From: Paenibacillus selenitireducens
Lineage (GTDB): Bacteria; Bacillota; Bacilli; Paenibacillales; Paenibacillaceae
Assembly: GCF_002021565.1 (NCBI RefSeq)
Contig: NZ_MSZX01000009.1
Span: 186,717 to 250,716 of the forward strand
Direction: 5' to 3'
DNA length: 64,000 bases
Positions 51,451-60,386 of this stretch are shown here, in pieces. Numbering within the stretch: position 1 is the stretch's first letter; every line of letters starts with the position of its first letter. The translations under genes were made by a program, and so were the position numbers. The notes beneath the pieces are model-generated. The model was not told the DNA's origin, did no database searches, and saw nothing but the letters and a program-made list of their open reading frames with translations.

Positions 51451-52165
51451 CGACCGGTAATCTCCTTTCATTCACCTTCAGCCGCTTCTCCCAATGCGCC
51501 ATCAATCGTTCTAATACAATCGTAACTACCCAGTAAATGATGGCTAAGGACACATACATTTCGAAAAATCGAAAGTTCCGCGAAGCCAACAGTTTCCCAG
51601 CTGCTGTCATTTCAACAACCGAGCACACAAATGCTAGCGATGTACCTTTAATAAGCCCAATCAGGGAATTGCCCAGCGTCGGAAGAGCGACAATAAGTGC
51701 TTCAGGTAGAATGATGCGACGCAACGTCTGGAAGGTCGTCATCCCCATCGCATGACCCGCTTCAATACCGCCACGATCAACGGATTGAATCGCTGCACGG
51801 ATACTTTCCGAGTTGTATGCTCCCTCATTTAAGGCAAAAGTAAGAAGCACGAACAAGATAGGTGGTATGCTGTTGGTATTATAATTCGTCCCGTAATAAT
51901 AATTGATATACTGCAGCACCATCGGTACGGCGTAGAATGTAAGATACAATTGAACAATAATTGGCGTTCCTCGCATAAAGGATACATAAAATGCCGATAT
52001 TCTGCGAAGCACTGGAATTTGCTTGATTTTGATGAGTGCAGTTGCAAGACCAATGAGTAAGCTAAGAATCATGGAAATGAATGCAATTTCCAATGTTATC
52101 GGTAAGTAGCGGAGTATTTCTGGAATTTGACTGAATACCAGTTCAAAGTCAAATAATTTTGGCAT
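51413..52165 (-). CDS. Polar amino acid ABC importer, permease
   Basis: A 250-residue HisM/GlnP-type permease with five membrane segments. The conserved P-I-V-Q-L-Y and the EAA loop ([24 protein letters not shown]) are intact. Only one permease gene is present, so the channel is probably a homodimer. It lies 47 bases after the solute-binding protein gene. Confidence 0.9.
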   Translation of the reverse strand: MPKLFDFELVFSQIPEILRYLPITLEIAFISMILSLLIGLATALIKIKQIPVLRRISAFYVSFMRGTPIIVQLYLTFYAVPMVLQYINYYYGTNYNTNSIPPILFVLLTFALNEGAYNSESIRAAIQSVDRGGIEAGHAMGMTTFQTLRRIILPEALIVALPTLGNSLIGLIKGTSLAFVCSVVEMTAAGKLLASRNFRFFEMYVSLAIIYWVVTIVLERLMAHWEKRLKVNERRLPVDDPNQRLAQEIR

Positions 52166-52211
52166 CGCACATCTCTTCCATCGTCATATTTTTAAGCTCT
52201 CGTTGATACGA

Positions 52212-53066
52212 TTATCTTGTGTAGTCTCCATCCAAATATTGATTAGATATTTCTTTTAATCTACCGTTATCAAGTAACGTGCGAAGTGCTCCATCAAATG
52301 CATCACGAATTGCCGGGCCGTCCCCTGTTTTACTAAATACGAAGTAAGCTTTCGGGTCCTGAACTTTTTGGATCTCCTCTTTCGGAAGATCTACGAATCC
52401 CAGTTCGAGGTTAAAATCCTTCTGTACATCTCTCAGCATTACTTTCTCGGCAAAAGTAAAGTCTACCGTTCCTGCATCAATGTCTTGATAGGTCTTCGCA
52501 AGGTCTTGATCCGTATATTTCACTTTGATCTTATCGTCAGGATGTTCTTTATTAAATTCCTCGACAAACAATTGTTCAAACCCTCCGCCCGGACTGATGG
52601 GAATCGTCTTACCCCCAAGATCCGCAAGCGATTTGATATCCGTTCTGCCTTTCTTCACGACGACAACGGTTTTATTGAAATAGTAATATTCATTTCCGAA
52701 CAAATACTTCTCTTCACGTTCAGGCTTCTTGGTAATATTGTTCGCACCGATCTGATACCGTCCAGAATCAATTCCGGCAAAAATACTCGGAAATTCGGTG
52801 ACTTCGAATTGAATCTCATATTGAGGTAGAAGCTTATCTATTTCCTTCAATACGGCAATATCGTACCCGTCTAAGTTATTCTTCTCGTCTTGATACACAT
52901 AAGGTTTTGGACCTCCACTTGTGCCAACCAGGAGTTTCTGCACCTTCACTGATCCGGATGCATTTACACTGCTGCTGTCCGTTTTTTCACCACAACCCGC
53001 TAGCAAGCTTATTCCAGCTAATGTCAATGCCAGTAAAATAGAAGCCGCATACCTTTTACTCTTCAT
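52212..53066 (-). CDS. Amino acid ABC importer, solute-binding lipoprotein
   Basis: A 284-residue family 3 binding protein. A lipobox L-L-A-G-C follows the signal, so it is membrane-anchored. The binding domain has G-Y-D-I-A-V-L-K-E-I, R-Y-Q-I-G-A-N-N-I and G-G-G-F-E-Q-L-F. The ATG at 53066 has GGGAG at 8-base spacing. It heads the importer operon. The divergent AraC-type regulator gene and a repeated CCGATAAG motif upstream suggest shared control. Confidence 0.9.
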   Translation of the reverse strand: MKSKRYAASILLALTLAGISLLAGCGEKTDSSSVNASGSVKVQKLLVGTSGGPKPYVYQDEKNNLDGYDIAVLKEIDKLLPQYEIQFEVTEFPSIFAGIDSGRYQIGANNITKKPEREEKYLFGNEYYYFNKTVVVVKKGRTDIKSLADLGGKTIPISPGGGFEQLFVEEFNKEHPDDKIKVKYTDQDLAKTYQDIDAGTVDFTFAEKVMLRDVQKDFNLELGFVDLPKEEIQKVQDPKAYFVFSKTGDGPAIRDAFDGALRTLLDNGRLKEISNQYLDGDYTR

Positions 53067-53101
53067 ATCTGATACTCCCTCTCCCCACAATACCTAGTAA
53101 T

Positions 53102-53245
53102 CTTATCGGTTTATTGTATAACATCATAATTGAATTTGTTTTTGAATTATAGTAAAAAACGGAACTGCGCGTAGAATCAGTCTATTTTACAGAAAGTGAT
53201 TGACATCACATGCTTATAACCATAAAATACCACTAATCCGATAAG
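53102..53245. promoter_or_regulatory. Divergent promoter region with a repeated CCGATAAG motif
   Basis: For the AraC-type gene (plus), TTGACA (53200-53205), a 17-base spacer and TAAAAT (53223-53228) form a strong promoter. CCGATAAG occurs 9 bases past it (53238-53245). On the minus strand the same octamer (53102-53109) follows a TATACAAT minus-10-like element of the importer operon. Each copy points along its own transcript, so a common regulator or start-site element is possible. Confidence 0.5.
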
Positions 53246-53277
53246 TATTATTGTTTTAAAATCATGGCTTTAGGACG

Positions 53278-54108
53278 GTGATATTCTTGCAAAGAAACGC
53301 TACTCACACCGGCTATTATCCACATCAACCTTCATTCGAAAGCATACTTAACAATTATACGGAATGCTGGTCATCTTATAGTCGGCATAACATGGGAGCT
53401 CTCTACTACTCTTTTTATCTAGATGCTCCTCATCGTGATCAGATGATGATATTTCCGGATGGGTGCATTGACCTCATTATTTGCTGTAACAAAGACAATC
53501 CAACAGCTAATATTTGCGGTTCGATTACGAAGGAACGAGAAGGGATATTCTCCAACGCGGGATGTGACGTATTTTCGATTCGGTTTCTACCTGGGTATGC
53601 TGACCGTTTCCTTAAACATTCAGCTTCACATTTCACCGACCAGGAAATCCCTCTTCAAGATGTAATCCCAAATGCTGAACAGTTGTTAACGCATATTTCA
53701 AATGAGACGAGTATGCAGCGTCGGATGACCATTTTCGAAGGGTTCTACAATCAGGTTTCACGTCAAGACTATGAAATTCCGCTCCTGGTGAAATACATCA
53801 CTGAACAGATCACGACCAGTAACGGTGCAATCAGTATGGTTGATTTGTCTCAAGATATTGGATATTCTTCGCGCTACATCTCGAAGCTCTTCAATGAATA
53901 TGTTGGGATGTCGCCTAAGCTATTTAGCCGTATTGTAAGATTTCAACATGTATTGGATGCACTATTAAAGGGCAATTACGAAGGAATTCTAGAGGAAATT
54001 ATGGAGTTGGGGTACTATGATCAAAACCACTTTATTAAAGAATTTAAAGCGTTCTGTTCGTTTACCCCCAAAAAATATATCGAATATCAGGCATCTCTTC
54101 CCATGTAA
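53278..54108 (+). CDS. AraC-family regulator
   Basis: A 276-residue protein. The first 160 residues include F-P-D-G-C-I-D-L-I-I-C and F-S-I-R-F-L-P-G-Y-A, the pattern of AraC proteins with a DUF6597-like N-terminal domain. Two helix-turn-helix motifs end it: V-D-L-S-Q-D-I-G-Y-S-S-R-Y-I-S-K-L-F, then I-M-E-L-G-Y-Y-D-Q-N-H-F-I-K-E-F-K. The start is GTG at 53278 or TTG at 53287; GGTG lies six bases before the TTG. It diverges from the amino acid importer operon and may control it. Confidence 0.85.
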   Translation: MIFLQRNATHTGYYPHQPSFESILNNYTECWSSYSRHNMGALYYSFYLDAPHRDQMMIFPDGCIDLIICCNKDNPTANICGSITKEREGIFSNAGCDVFSIRFLPGYADRFLKHSASHFTDQEIPLQDVIPNAEQLLTHISNETSMQRRMTIFEGFYNQVSRQDYEIPLLVKYITEQITTSNGAISMVDLSQDIGYSSRYISKLFNEYVGMSPKLFSRIVRFQHVLDALLKGNYEGILEEIMELGYYDQNHFIKEFKAFCSFTPKKYIEYQASLPM

Positions 54109-54151
54109 TGCTTCTCGTTTGTTCGAACCCAAGACCCCATAATTCCAAGTA

Positions 54152-54194
54152 AAAAAGGCTTTGAGTGTACGTGATGTACACTCAAAGCCTTTTT
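54152..54194. terminator. Strong bidirectional terminator
   Basis: A perfect 19-bp stem (54152-54170 with 54176-54194) and a 5-base loop, with AAAAA and TTTTT ends, follow the AraC-type gene. Confidence 0.9.
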
Positions 54195-54301
54195 GCTTCG
54201 TAAATGTGAGTATCCTTTGGGATTGCACTCCAATTAACACGCATATCAGTACAACGTACAGTCTGTCCTGATCGATCAGATATTCGATTCATGGGTTACA
54301 T

Positions 54302-54775
54302 TTATTTCAAAGTCAATTCCTTCTGCCACGTTAATTCATTCCCCGTCTCATTCTTGAACACGAACAAGACTTTCCCTTCCTCTCCCTTCATCGCATCCGG
54401 ATAAATAAAGCCTGAGAATTGACCATCCCCACTGATGTAGAATCCGTCATCTCCTGTTGCTCCGTTATTCGCAGCCTCCACCAATGTCGTGTTCATCTGC
54501 GTTTTCTTAGAATGCCAAGCCATGCTTGCTAGGGCGTACCCCTTAGGTAATTGTTCGACCTGGAATGTGAAAGCATTCCCGTTCATTCCAGGTTGTTCTG
54601 TCTGATCCACAACGATCAAGATCGGGGTTACTGATTCAGTTGATCCCTGTTTCTCGGTATCTTTCACAGTAGATTCATGACTCGCAGGCTCACCCACTTT
54701 CGAATGATCTAGTATGCTGCAAGCACTTGTGAATGCTAGTACAACTATGATCATAACACTATATATAATCTTCAT
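54302..54775 (-). CDS. Small lipoprotein downstream of the sensor kinase
   Basis: A 157-residue exported protein with a lipobox T-S-A-C (Cys near 19). After a linker of about 35 residues, the rest is a beta-rich domain (F-T-F-Q-V-E-Q-L-P-K-G-Y to T-W-Q-K-E-L-T), compatible with an immunoglobulin-like or copper-chaperone-like sandwich; no named family is recognised. The ATG at 54775 lies within the end of the kinase gene (17-base overlap), so it is the last gene of the operon and may be a sensing accessory protein. Confidence 0.72.
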   Translation of the reverse strand: MKIIYSVMIIVVLAFTSACSILDHSKVGEPASHESTVKDTEKQGSTESVTPILIVVDQTEQPGMNGNAFTFQVEQLPKGYALASMAWHSKKTQMNTTLVEAANNGATGDDGFYISGDGQFSGFIYPDAMKGEEGKVLFVFKNETGNELTWQKELTLK

Positions 54776-56537
54776 GTTCATCCATCTCATTTCTGTCTAT
54801 CTCTTGTAATGTGAAATAAAAACTTACGCCTTGTTCCGTGTTCTGCACGCCGTATTCACTCTGATGAAGATTCAAAATATGTTGTACGATGGCTAAACCT
54901 AAGCCCGTACCGCCAGACTTACGATCCCTTGAACGTTCGGCCCTATAGAAAGGTTCCCATATCCGGGTTATATCCTCAACAGCTATAGGGGAGCCTACGT
55001 TATCGATTCGAATAATAAGCTGACGCGGATGTAATCGATACATTCGTACACGAATTTCACTTTGTTCCTTCGCGTGCCTTATGGCATTACTTAGTAAGTT
55101 CAACAAAACCTGCTCGATCTTCCGCGGGTCTGCGGATACGTTACATGGAGCGTCGGTCTCATCTATCATAACCATTTGAAGTTTTTTCCGATCCAACTGT
55201 TGTGTGAATGTATCAACGACTCGCTGTACTACATCCATGATTGGAAATGCAACAAGGTGGATTTGTATGACTCTTGCCTCAAATTTGGATAGTTCTAACA
55301 TATCGATGATGAGCGCATTCATACGATCAGCCTCTTGAAGGATAAATCCTAGATATCGTTCCCGCTTCTCTACAGCCACATCGTCTTGGAGTCCTTCCGC
55401 GAAGCCCTTCACGATCCCTAAAGGTGTCTTTAATTCGTGAGACAGATTTGCGATTAACTCTTTCCGAAGATTTTCTAATCGTTGCTTCTCATCCATATCT
55501 GACCGCAATTGTTCATTAGCTAGCATAAGTTCATTCAATGTCCGATGTAATCTTTCTGCTAATGTGTTCAAACTCTGCGCGAGCGCACCGAATTCATCCT
55601 TCGTATGGATCGTTGTTCGTACCGTAAAATCTAACTCCGCCATGTTTATTGCGGAACGACTTAGCTTGATCAACGGTCTGGAGATCATTCTGGAAAATAT
55701 CAAAGACAACAAAACAATAAAGAATAATAGCGCTGGGGCCAAATATAGATAGTATTTCTTCAGCATACTTACCGCTTCGCCCACGGGTTGAAGCGAGGTC
55801 ATCGCGAACAAAAAGCTTCCATCCCGAGCATCCGAAGTAAGTCGTTGCATGACAACCGCATAGTTCACACCGCTCCAAGGATCCCTCCATTGAAAATGTG
55901 ATGAAGTCTCGCGATTGAATCGTTCTGCGGCATGAGCATCACTTAGAATCTTGTCCTTCAGTACATCATCGATGAGACTGTCTTGATACAGAGGGTTGAA
56001 TGAACGCTGCTCTGGCAGGAGCATGTCACGAATGTTCCCTTCAAATCGCGTTAACCCTTCTTGCACATCCGATCGTTCTCGTTGGATTTGAACGGGCTTC
56101 ATGATGCGATCGGCTTCATCAACGAAATAGCCATCAACCACAAGAAAATCGCCAATATGAAGTCCTTGGGGTAAATCTGTCGCTTGCATGCCTTCGGAAG
56201 GAATCCGAATCGTAACAGTTTTCCCTTTCTGTTCCACATCAATATAATAGGGTTCCATACTTAATCGCTGGAACGATTCATCCAATATCACCATGCTGGC
56301 ATTATTCGTGTTCATGAACTGACCAAGCAACCGTGAAGCTTCTTCACGTCCGTCCCGTGCTATCTTGCCATACTGCTGGCTAAATTCCATGATATGTCTT
56401 TGAAGTTCACGCTGCTTTGAGTCCATGTAAAACCGATCAAAGAATAGTCCTTGGGCTAACATGACGAGTGCGAAGATCATCAGTATGAATGCAGAGGTAA
56501 CTAGAAATAATTTGAACACCACACTATTTTTCTTCAT
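54759..56537 (-). CDS. Sensor histidine kinase with a large extracellular domain
   Basis: A 592-residue kinase. TM1 is about 8-30, the extracellular sensor region about 31-258, TM2 about 262-284, then HAMP (R-P-L-I-K-L-S-R-S-A) and a coiled linker. The phosphoacceptor box is NLSHELKTPLGIVKGFAEG. The N box L-L-S-N-A-I-R-H-A and G2 GTGLGLAI are intact. The G1 box is altered: R-I-D-N-V-G-S-P-I takes the place of D-x-G-x-G-I. Its start overlaps the response regulator stop by 4 bases. Confidence 0.9.
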   Translation of the reverse strand: MKKNSVVFKLFLVTSAFILMIFALVMLAQGLFFDRFYMDSKQRELQRHIMEFSQQYGKIARDGREEASRLLGQFMNTNNASMVILDESFQRLSMEPYYIDVEQKGKTVTIRIPSEGMQATDLPQGLHIGDFLVVDGYFVDEADRIMKPVQIQRERSDVQEGLTRFEGNIRDMLLPEQRSFNPLYQDSLIDDVLKDKILSDAHAAERFNRETSSHFQWRDPWSGVNYAVVMQRLTSDARDGSFLFAMTSLQPVGEAVSMLKKYYLYLAPALLFFIVLLSLIFSRMISRPLIKLSRSAINMAELDFTVRTTIHTKDEFGALAQSLNTLAERLHRTLNELMLANEQLRSDMDEKQRLENLRKELIANLSHELKTPLGIVKGFAEGLQDDVAVEKRERYLGFILQEADRMNALIIDMLELSKFEARVIQIHLVAFPIMDVVQRVVDTFTQQLDRKKLQMVMIDETDAPCNVSADPRKIEQVLLNLLSNAIRHAKEQSEIRVRMYRLHPRQLIIRIDNVGSPIAVEDITRIWEPFYRAERSRDRKSGGTGLGLAIVQHILNLHQSEYGVQNTEQGVSFYFTLQEIDRNEMDEHEDYI

Positions 56538-57214
56538 AGATCCATCTCGAACTTATAGCCGTAACGAATAACTGTGCGAATCAAGCGCCCCTCCGCGCCA
56601 AGTTTTGACCTTAACCTTTTGACATGCGTATCGACGGTACGAAGATCACCTTCATAATCGAACCCCCATACGGCGTTGAGCATAAAATCTCGGGGTAACA
56701 CGGTCCCTTCATATTTCGTGAAAAGAATTAGTAATTCATACTCTTTGGGCGTCAAGCTTATCTCCGCACCTGCTAGGGTGACCGTATGCGATCGTTTGTT
56801 AATCAACAATGCTCCATAGCTTAATTGATCTCCTTCTCGTCCTAGCGTTCCCTCTGTCCGCTTTAACAGTGTAATCGCTCGTGCAACCAGCACTTTGGGA
56901 CTAAAGGGTTTGGTCACATATTCATCGGCGCCGAGCTCGAATCCTATCATTTGATCATCTTCATCCGAACGTGCTGTAATGATAATAATAGGAACATCCG
57001 AATGCTGACGGATACGCCTGCACACCGCCCAACCATCTACCTTTGGCATCATAATATCCAAGACAACTAGATCGAAGGAAGTCTGTTCGAATAGTTCCAA
57101 TGCCTCCATGCCATTGTCTGCCTCCACCACATGCCATTGCTCTTTTTTGAAATAGTCTGTCATAAACTCTCGCATCAGCACATCGTCTTCGACGAGCAAT
57201 ATTTTTCGATTCAT
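56534..57214 (-). CDS. OmpR-family response regulator
   Basis: About 226 residues. The receiver has V-E-D-D, V-V-L-D-I-M-M-P-K with the phosphoacceptor Asp, and V-T-K-P-F-S-P. The winged helix ends with D-L-R-T-V-D-T-H-V-K-R-L-R-S-K-L and V-I-R-Y-G-Y-K-F. The ATG at 57214 begins at the conserved N-R-K-I-L-L-V-E-D-D; an ATG at 57229 overlaps the stop of the preceding exported-protein gene. Either choice couples it to that gene. Confidence 0.92.
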   Translation of the reverse strand: MNRKILLVEDDVLMREFMTDYFKKEQWHVVEADNGMEALELFEQTSFDLVVLDIMMPKVDGWAVCRRIRQHSDVPIIIITARSDEDDQMIGFELGADEYVTKPFSPKVLVARAITLLKRTEGTLGREGDQLSYGALLINKRSHTVTLAGAEISLTPKEYELLILFTKYEGTVLPRDFMLNAVWGFDYEGDLRTVDTHVKRLRSKLGAEGRLIRTVIRYGYKFEMDL

Positions 57215-57221
57215 CCGACCG

Positions 57222-57710
57222 CTACACATTCATGGCGTAGACAGCAATGGTCTTGCCGAATTGGCTGATCCACATTTCACCGTCACCAATCATGACGCCT
57301 TCACTATTGACGAACAATTGATCCAGCTGTTGGGCGAGCAGCTTTTTCTTCACCTGAGAGGTCATGATATGATCGTAATTCTTCATAAATTGTTTTTTCG
57401 ATTGGATCAGCTTCGATTTGCCTTGTTTATTAACTTGCAATGGATAAGACATCAGCGCGGCTACCGCTTTACGGTTATTCTTTGCGACTGCCTGCTGAAG
57501 TTTACCGATATATTTGTGTAAAGCCGCAGGGTCATCAATTCCAGCAACTTCATAGGGATTGACCGCAGCTTTAGGGGTATTTTTCACACGCTGCATTGAA
57601 ATGTTGGTCCCTGCTTCAACGGATGAATGGTTCGCATACGCTGAGACCTGCCCCGTTAACATCATTGATACAATCATCATGCTTAAGACTATTTTTGTTT
57701 GTTTTCTCAT
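57222..57710 (-). CDS. Exported NTF2-like protein leading the two-component operon
   Basis: A 162-residue protein from the ATG at 57710, which has GGAGG at 8-base spacing. A signal peptide ends near V-S-A-Y-A. The mature part resembles a small NTF2/DUF4440-type alpha-beta fold: A-L-H-K-Y-I-G-K-L-Q-Q-A-V, then A-L-M-S-Y-P-L-Q-V-N and F-M-K-N-Y-D-H-I-M-T-S-Q-V-K, ending G-V-M-I-G-D-G-E-M-W-I. It opens the operon with the response regulator, kinase and lipoprotein genes and may be a ligand-binding accessory. Function unknown. Confidence 0.75.
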   Translation of the reverse strand: MRKQTKIVLSMMIVSMMLTGQVSAYANHSSVEAGTNISMQRVKNTPKAAVNPYEVAGIDDPAALHKYIGKLQQAVAKNNRKAVAALMSYPLQVNKQGKSKLIQSKKQFMKNYDHIMTSQVKKKLLAQQLDQLFVNSEGVMIGDGEMWISQFGKTIAVYAMNV

Positions 57711-57805
57711 TCTGATAACCTCCGTTATTTTGTAACAAACCTGATTATAGAATGCTCTTGTGTCCAACGTGTGTACTTTTCGAAACTTCCGAAAATTGCT
57801 CCTGC

Positions 57806-59479
57806 TCAGAATCTTCCCGATTTAAAAATAGCATAAATCAACCATAAGACGAGGACAGTTGCAATGCCTAACCCAATCTCAATGACAGGGAAATCCCACA
57901 ACATCGTGGCCTGATGCCCCATGGAAGAACCGATAATGAGCCCAACCATAATAATACTGAGAGACAGGAGAACAATGCTGAAAGACATCTTATTACTAAT
58001 TCGATCCATCTTGCTTAGAAATTCACTAAGCTCGGGTGCTGTGACCTCTACACGAACCTTTCCTTTTTGAAGGAGTGTACTGAGATTTTTCAGGTTCAAT
58101 GGAATTTCCGTAACTAAATCCAGATAGTCTGGGATATCCTCGATCCATTTTTTTATGACTTTCTTCGGGTTAAACTGGTCCATAAACAGACTGCGCCCAT
58201 AAGGTTCCGCAACATCAAAAATACTAAATGAAGGATCCAGCGCGGTGACAACCCCCTCCATCGTTAATAATGTCTTACCTAACAATGTCAGTTCGGAGGG
58301 AATCCAAATTCGATGACGAAAAGCAACTGTGAAAAGATCATTCACGGCATCCCCCATACTCACTTTGCTTAGTGGCACTTGATAGTATTTATCTCTCAAA
58401 TCATCCACATCGGCTCTTAATTTGCTCTCGTCAACATCCTCTGGAACAATCCCCATTTTGCCAATCGCACGCAGAACACCCTTGGAACTTTGATTCCTTA
58501 AAGCGATCACAAGCATAGCAAAATGCTGCTTCATCTCTGTCGTTAACCGTCCCACCATTCCGAAATCAAGCAGTGCCAAACTTCCGTCTGAAAGCACAAG
58601 CACATTCCCCGGATGTGGATCACCATGAAAGAAACCTTCAATCAGGATCTGATGAAAAATAACCGATGCGAAGCGATTGGCTAATGCCGTGCGGTCAAAT
58701 CCCCTCTCTTCAAGGCGTTGGTGCTCCGATAATTTGATCCCTGCGATAAACTCCATGGTTAATACGCGGCGCGTACAGTACTCATCATATAATGCAGGAA
58801 CCTTAATATCCTTCATACGATCACACTGGATCGCAAATTTATAACCATTGCGAGCCTCAGCGGTATAGTCAAGTTCTGCTTGAAGAGACCTAGCTAATTC
58901 AGAAATGACTTCGGATAATCGATAATTCCTCGCCCACTCGAGACGTTTCTCGGCTAATTTCGCGAATTCAGCCAGCATATCGAGGTCGGTCTCGATCAGT
59001 GCTGCGATGCGAGGTCGTTGCACTTTCACCGCGACGATGGTGCCATCCTTCAGCTTGGCTTGGTGTACTTGCCCGATTGAGGCTGACGCCATGGGTATCT
59101 TTTCAAATTCAAGGAACAAGTCTGTTATGCGTTCGCCTAATTCATCCTCCACGATATGTGCAGCTTCATGATAGGAAAAGGGTGGAACGTGATCTTGGAG
59201 ATGTTCAAGCTCTCGGATCACATCCGGGGGGAGCAGATCCGGTCTTGTACTTGCGATTTGCCCTAACTTGACAAATGTTGGACCCAACTCCTCAAGCAAT
59301 CTTCGAACACGTTCACCTATTGTTTTCACATGGATTTCCTGGTCTTCACTACTCCTGAAGTAAGATACAGGATCAGGTAACCCTAACTCATGTACAAGAT
59401 AGCCAAAGCCATTACGAACCAAGGCCATCGCAATTTTCCGATACCGTTCGAGATGTCGTATGCTTTTTTTTACGTTCAT
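57806..59479 (-). CDS. UbiB/ABC1 (AarF) family atypical kinase
   Basis: A 557-residue protein of the ancient atypical kinase family. The family-specific G-P-T-F-V-K-L-G-Q-I-A-S-T-R (KxGQ) is at about 66-79. A-S-A-S-I-G-Q-V-H-Q-A (Ala-rich loop), V-A-V-K-V-Q-R-P, F-F-H-G-D-P-H-P-G-N and L-L-D-F-G-M-V-G are intact. Two C-terminal membrane helices anchor it. Members support quinone or lipid metabolism through ATPase activity. The ATG at 59479 has GGGAGG at 6-base spacing. It follows the phasin-like gene by 44 bases, a pairing common in Bacillota. Confidence 0.9.
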   Translation of the reverse strand: MNVKKSIRHLERYRKIAMALVRNGFGYLVHELGLPDPVSYFRSSEDQEIHVKTIGERVRRLLEELGPTFVKLGQIASTRPDLLPPDVIRELEHLQDHVPPFSYHEAAHIVEDELGERITDLFLEFEKIPMASASIGQVHQAKLKDGTIVAVKVQRPRIAALIETDLDMLAEFAKLAEKRLEWARNYRLSEVISELARSLQAELDYTAEARNGYKFAIQCDRMKDIKVPALYDEYCTRRVLTMEFIAGIKLSEHQRLEERGFDRTALANRFASVIFHQILIEGFFHGDPHPGNVLVLSDGSLALLDFGMVGRLTTEMKQHFAMLVIALRNQSSKGVLRAIGKMGIVPEDVDESKLRADVDDLRDKYYQVPLSKVSMGDAVNDLFTVAFRHRIWIPSELTLLGKTLLTMEGVVTALDPSFSIFDVAEPYGRSLFMDQFNPKKVIKKWIEDIPDYLDLVTEIPLNLKNLSTLLQKGKVRVEVTAPELSEFLSKMDRISNKMSFSIVLLSLSIIMVGLIIGSSMGHQATMLWDFPVIEIGLGIATVLVLWLIYAIFKSGRF

Positions 59480-59523
59480 AGGCGTCCTCCCTGGTACCGG
59501 TTATATCAAAGCGAAGCACAGGA

Positions 59524-59826
59524 TTATGAATGGTTATTCATCTGCTGTTCCAGCTTCTCTACGCGTTGCACCAACGCATCGTATTCTGATCGTGGCACCC
59601 AATTCCGCTCTCCCACGACAGCTTGGACACGCTCTTGAACCACAGTCTCGAATTTCTGACGTGTTTCTTCACCCTTCTTTACAAGTTCATCAATCATCTC
59701 AGACGACTCTTGGCGGGTTACTTCCCCTTTCTTGACCAGTTCATCTACTACTTTTTCAATCTGTTCTTTGCTTTCCGCTGCAATACCAAATCCTAATGCG
59801 ATAGTACGGTTAAAAAAATCCTTCAT
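59524..59826 (-). CDS. Phasin-like coiled-coil protein
   Basis: A 100-residue helical protein. It contains a tandem near-repeat, D-E-L-V-K-K-G-E-V-T-R-Q and D-E-L-V-K-K-G-E-E-T-R-Q, and ends in a leucine-zipper-like coiled coil (A-L-V-Q-R-V-E-K-L-E-Q-Q). This is the layout of the polyhydroxyalkanoate-regulator/phasin-family proteins found ahead of UbiB-like genes. AAAGGAG precedes the ATG at 59826. A role in granule binding is not implied. Confidence 0.8.
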   Translation of the reverse strand: MKDFFNRTIALGFGIAAESKEQIEKVVDELVKKGEVTRQESSEMIDELVKKGEETRQKFETVVQERVQAVVGERNWVPRSEYDALVQRVEKLEQQMNNHS

Positions 59827-59920
59827 GTTGTCTGTCTCCTTTTGTGTAATGTCAACTCAAGCATGCATGATCCCCTGATGTCCGCTTATTAAGATAGTAT
59901 TTTCGAAAATTGACGTCATA

Positions 59921-59952
59921 AACAAAAATGCCCCAATTCCATAGAACTAGGG
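59921..59952 (-). terminator. Terminator-like hairpin in the intergenic region
   Basis: On the minus strand CCCTAGTTC-TATG-GAATTGGGG pairs over 9 bp with two G-U pairs, followed by CATTTTTGTTT. No gene of normal size ends here, which points to a short transcript from about 60050. Confidence 0.6.
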
Positions 59953-59970
59953 ATGATCAAGCGACACATT

Positions 59971-60018
59971 TCATACATTTATTTTCTTTTTGTTCTTAAT
60001 CGAAGCGACAATAAGCAT
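59971..60018 (-). pseudogene. Possible remnant of a holin-like type I toxin gene
   Basis: After a GGGAGG site (60031-60036) the minus strand encodes G-T-M-L-I-V-A-S-I-K-N-K-K-K in one frame. This resembles the C-terminal half of the small holin-like toxins common in Bacillota (hydrophobic stretch, then a Lys-rich tail). The hydrophobic N-terminal half is absent, so a deletion is likely. A terminator follows, as in such loci. Weak evidence, from memory of the family. Confidence 0.25.
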
Positions 60019-60170
60019 GGTCCCATCACACCTCCCATTATTTGCTTTTCTTGGCGAGGTTATACAGAGAATACAAATGACGAATGAAATATCAGCCCCT
60101 TCCGGAAAAGAAATAAAAACTGGTTTTTTGAATAGAATAATCTTGAGGACAAGCTATAGGAGGTAACAGA

Positions 60171-60317
60171 ATGGATAAGCAAGAAGCTAAACCCGCGGAA
60201 TTAGATGAGTCTACCCTTCATAAGCTGCAGTCATTTGAAGAAGCGCTATGCGATTCAACGGGATCAAACATTGTATTGGTGGCCTATCAGGCGAAGACGG
60301 AGAAATCCGAGAAGTAA
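60171..60317 (+). CDS. Small acidic protein (48 aa)
   Basis: The ATG at 60171 has AGGAGG at 6-base spacing. The product begins MDKQEAKPAE, continues L-D-E-S-T-L-H-K-L-Q-S-F-E-E-A-L and ends I-V-L-V-A-Y-Q-A-K-T-E. The helix followed by I-V-L-V-A-Y resembles short conserved proteins of Bacillus and Paenibacillus of unknown function. A bidirectional terminator follows 24 bases later. Confidence 0.65.
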   Translation: MDKQEAKPAELDESTLHKLQSFEEALCDSTGSNIVLVAYQAKTEKSEK

Positions 60318-60340
60318 GTTGGATCAACAAATATGAAATA

Positions 60341-60386
60341 AAAAAATGCCTCGTGACCTTCTTAACGAAGGACAGTGGCATTTTTT
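60341..60386. terminator. Bidirectional terminator
   Basis: AAAAAATGCC...GGCATTTTTT with an inner CCTTC-TTAAC-GAAGG stem. It serves the 48-aa gene (plus) and the anchored-protein gene (minus), whose stop codon lies in the loop. Confidence 0.87.

Larger units (their letters stand above)
59827..60170. other. 344-base gap: terminator, possible toxin remnant, no full gene
   Basis: The stretch between the phasin-like gene and the 48-aa plus-strand gene holds a minus-strand hairpin with a T tail near 59921-59952 and a short minus-strand frame with a strong ribosome site at 60031-60036. Nothing else of coding size is seen on either strand. Confidence 0.5.

Noticed and set aside
52368-52829. A 153-codon plus-strand frame opposite the solute-binding protein gene
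   Set aside because: The sense strand is a complete family 3 binding protein; the antisense frame is a by-product.
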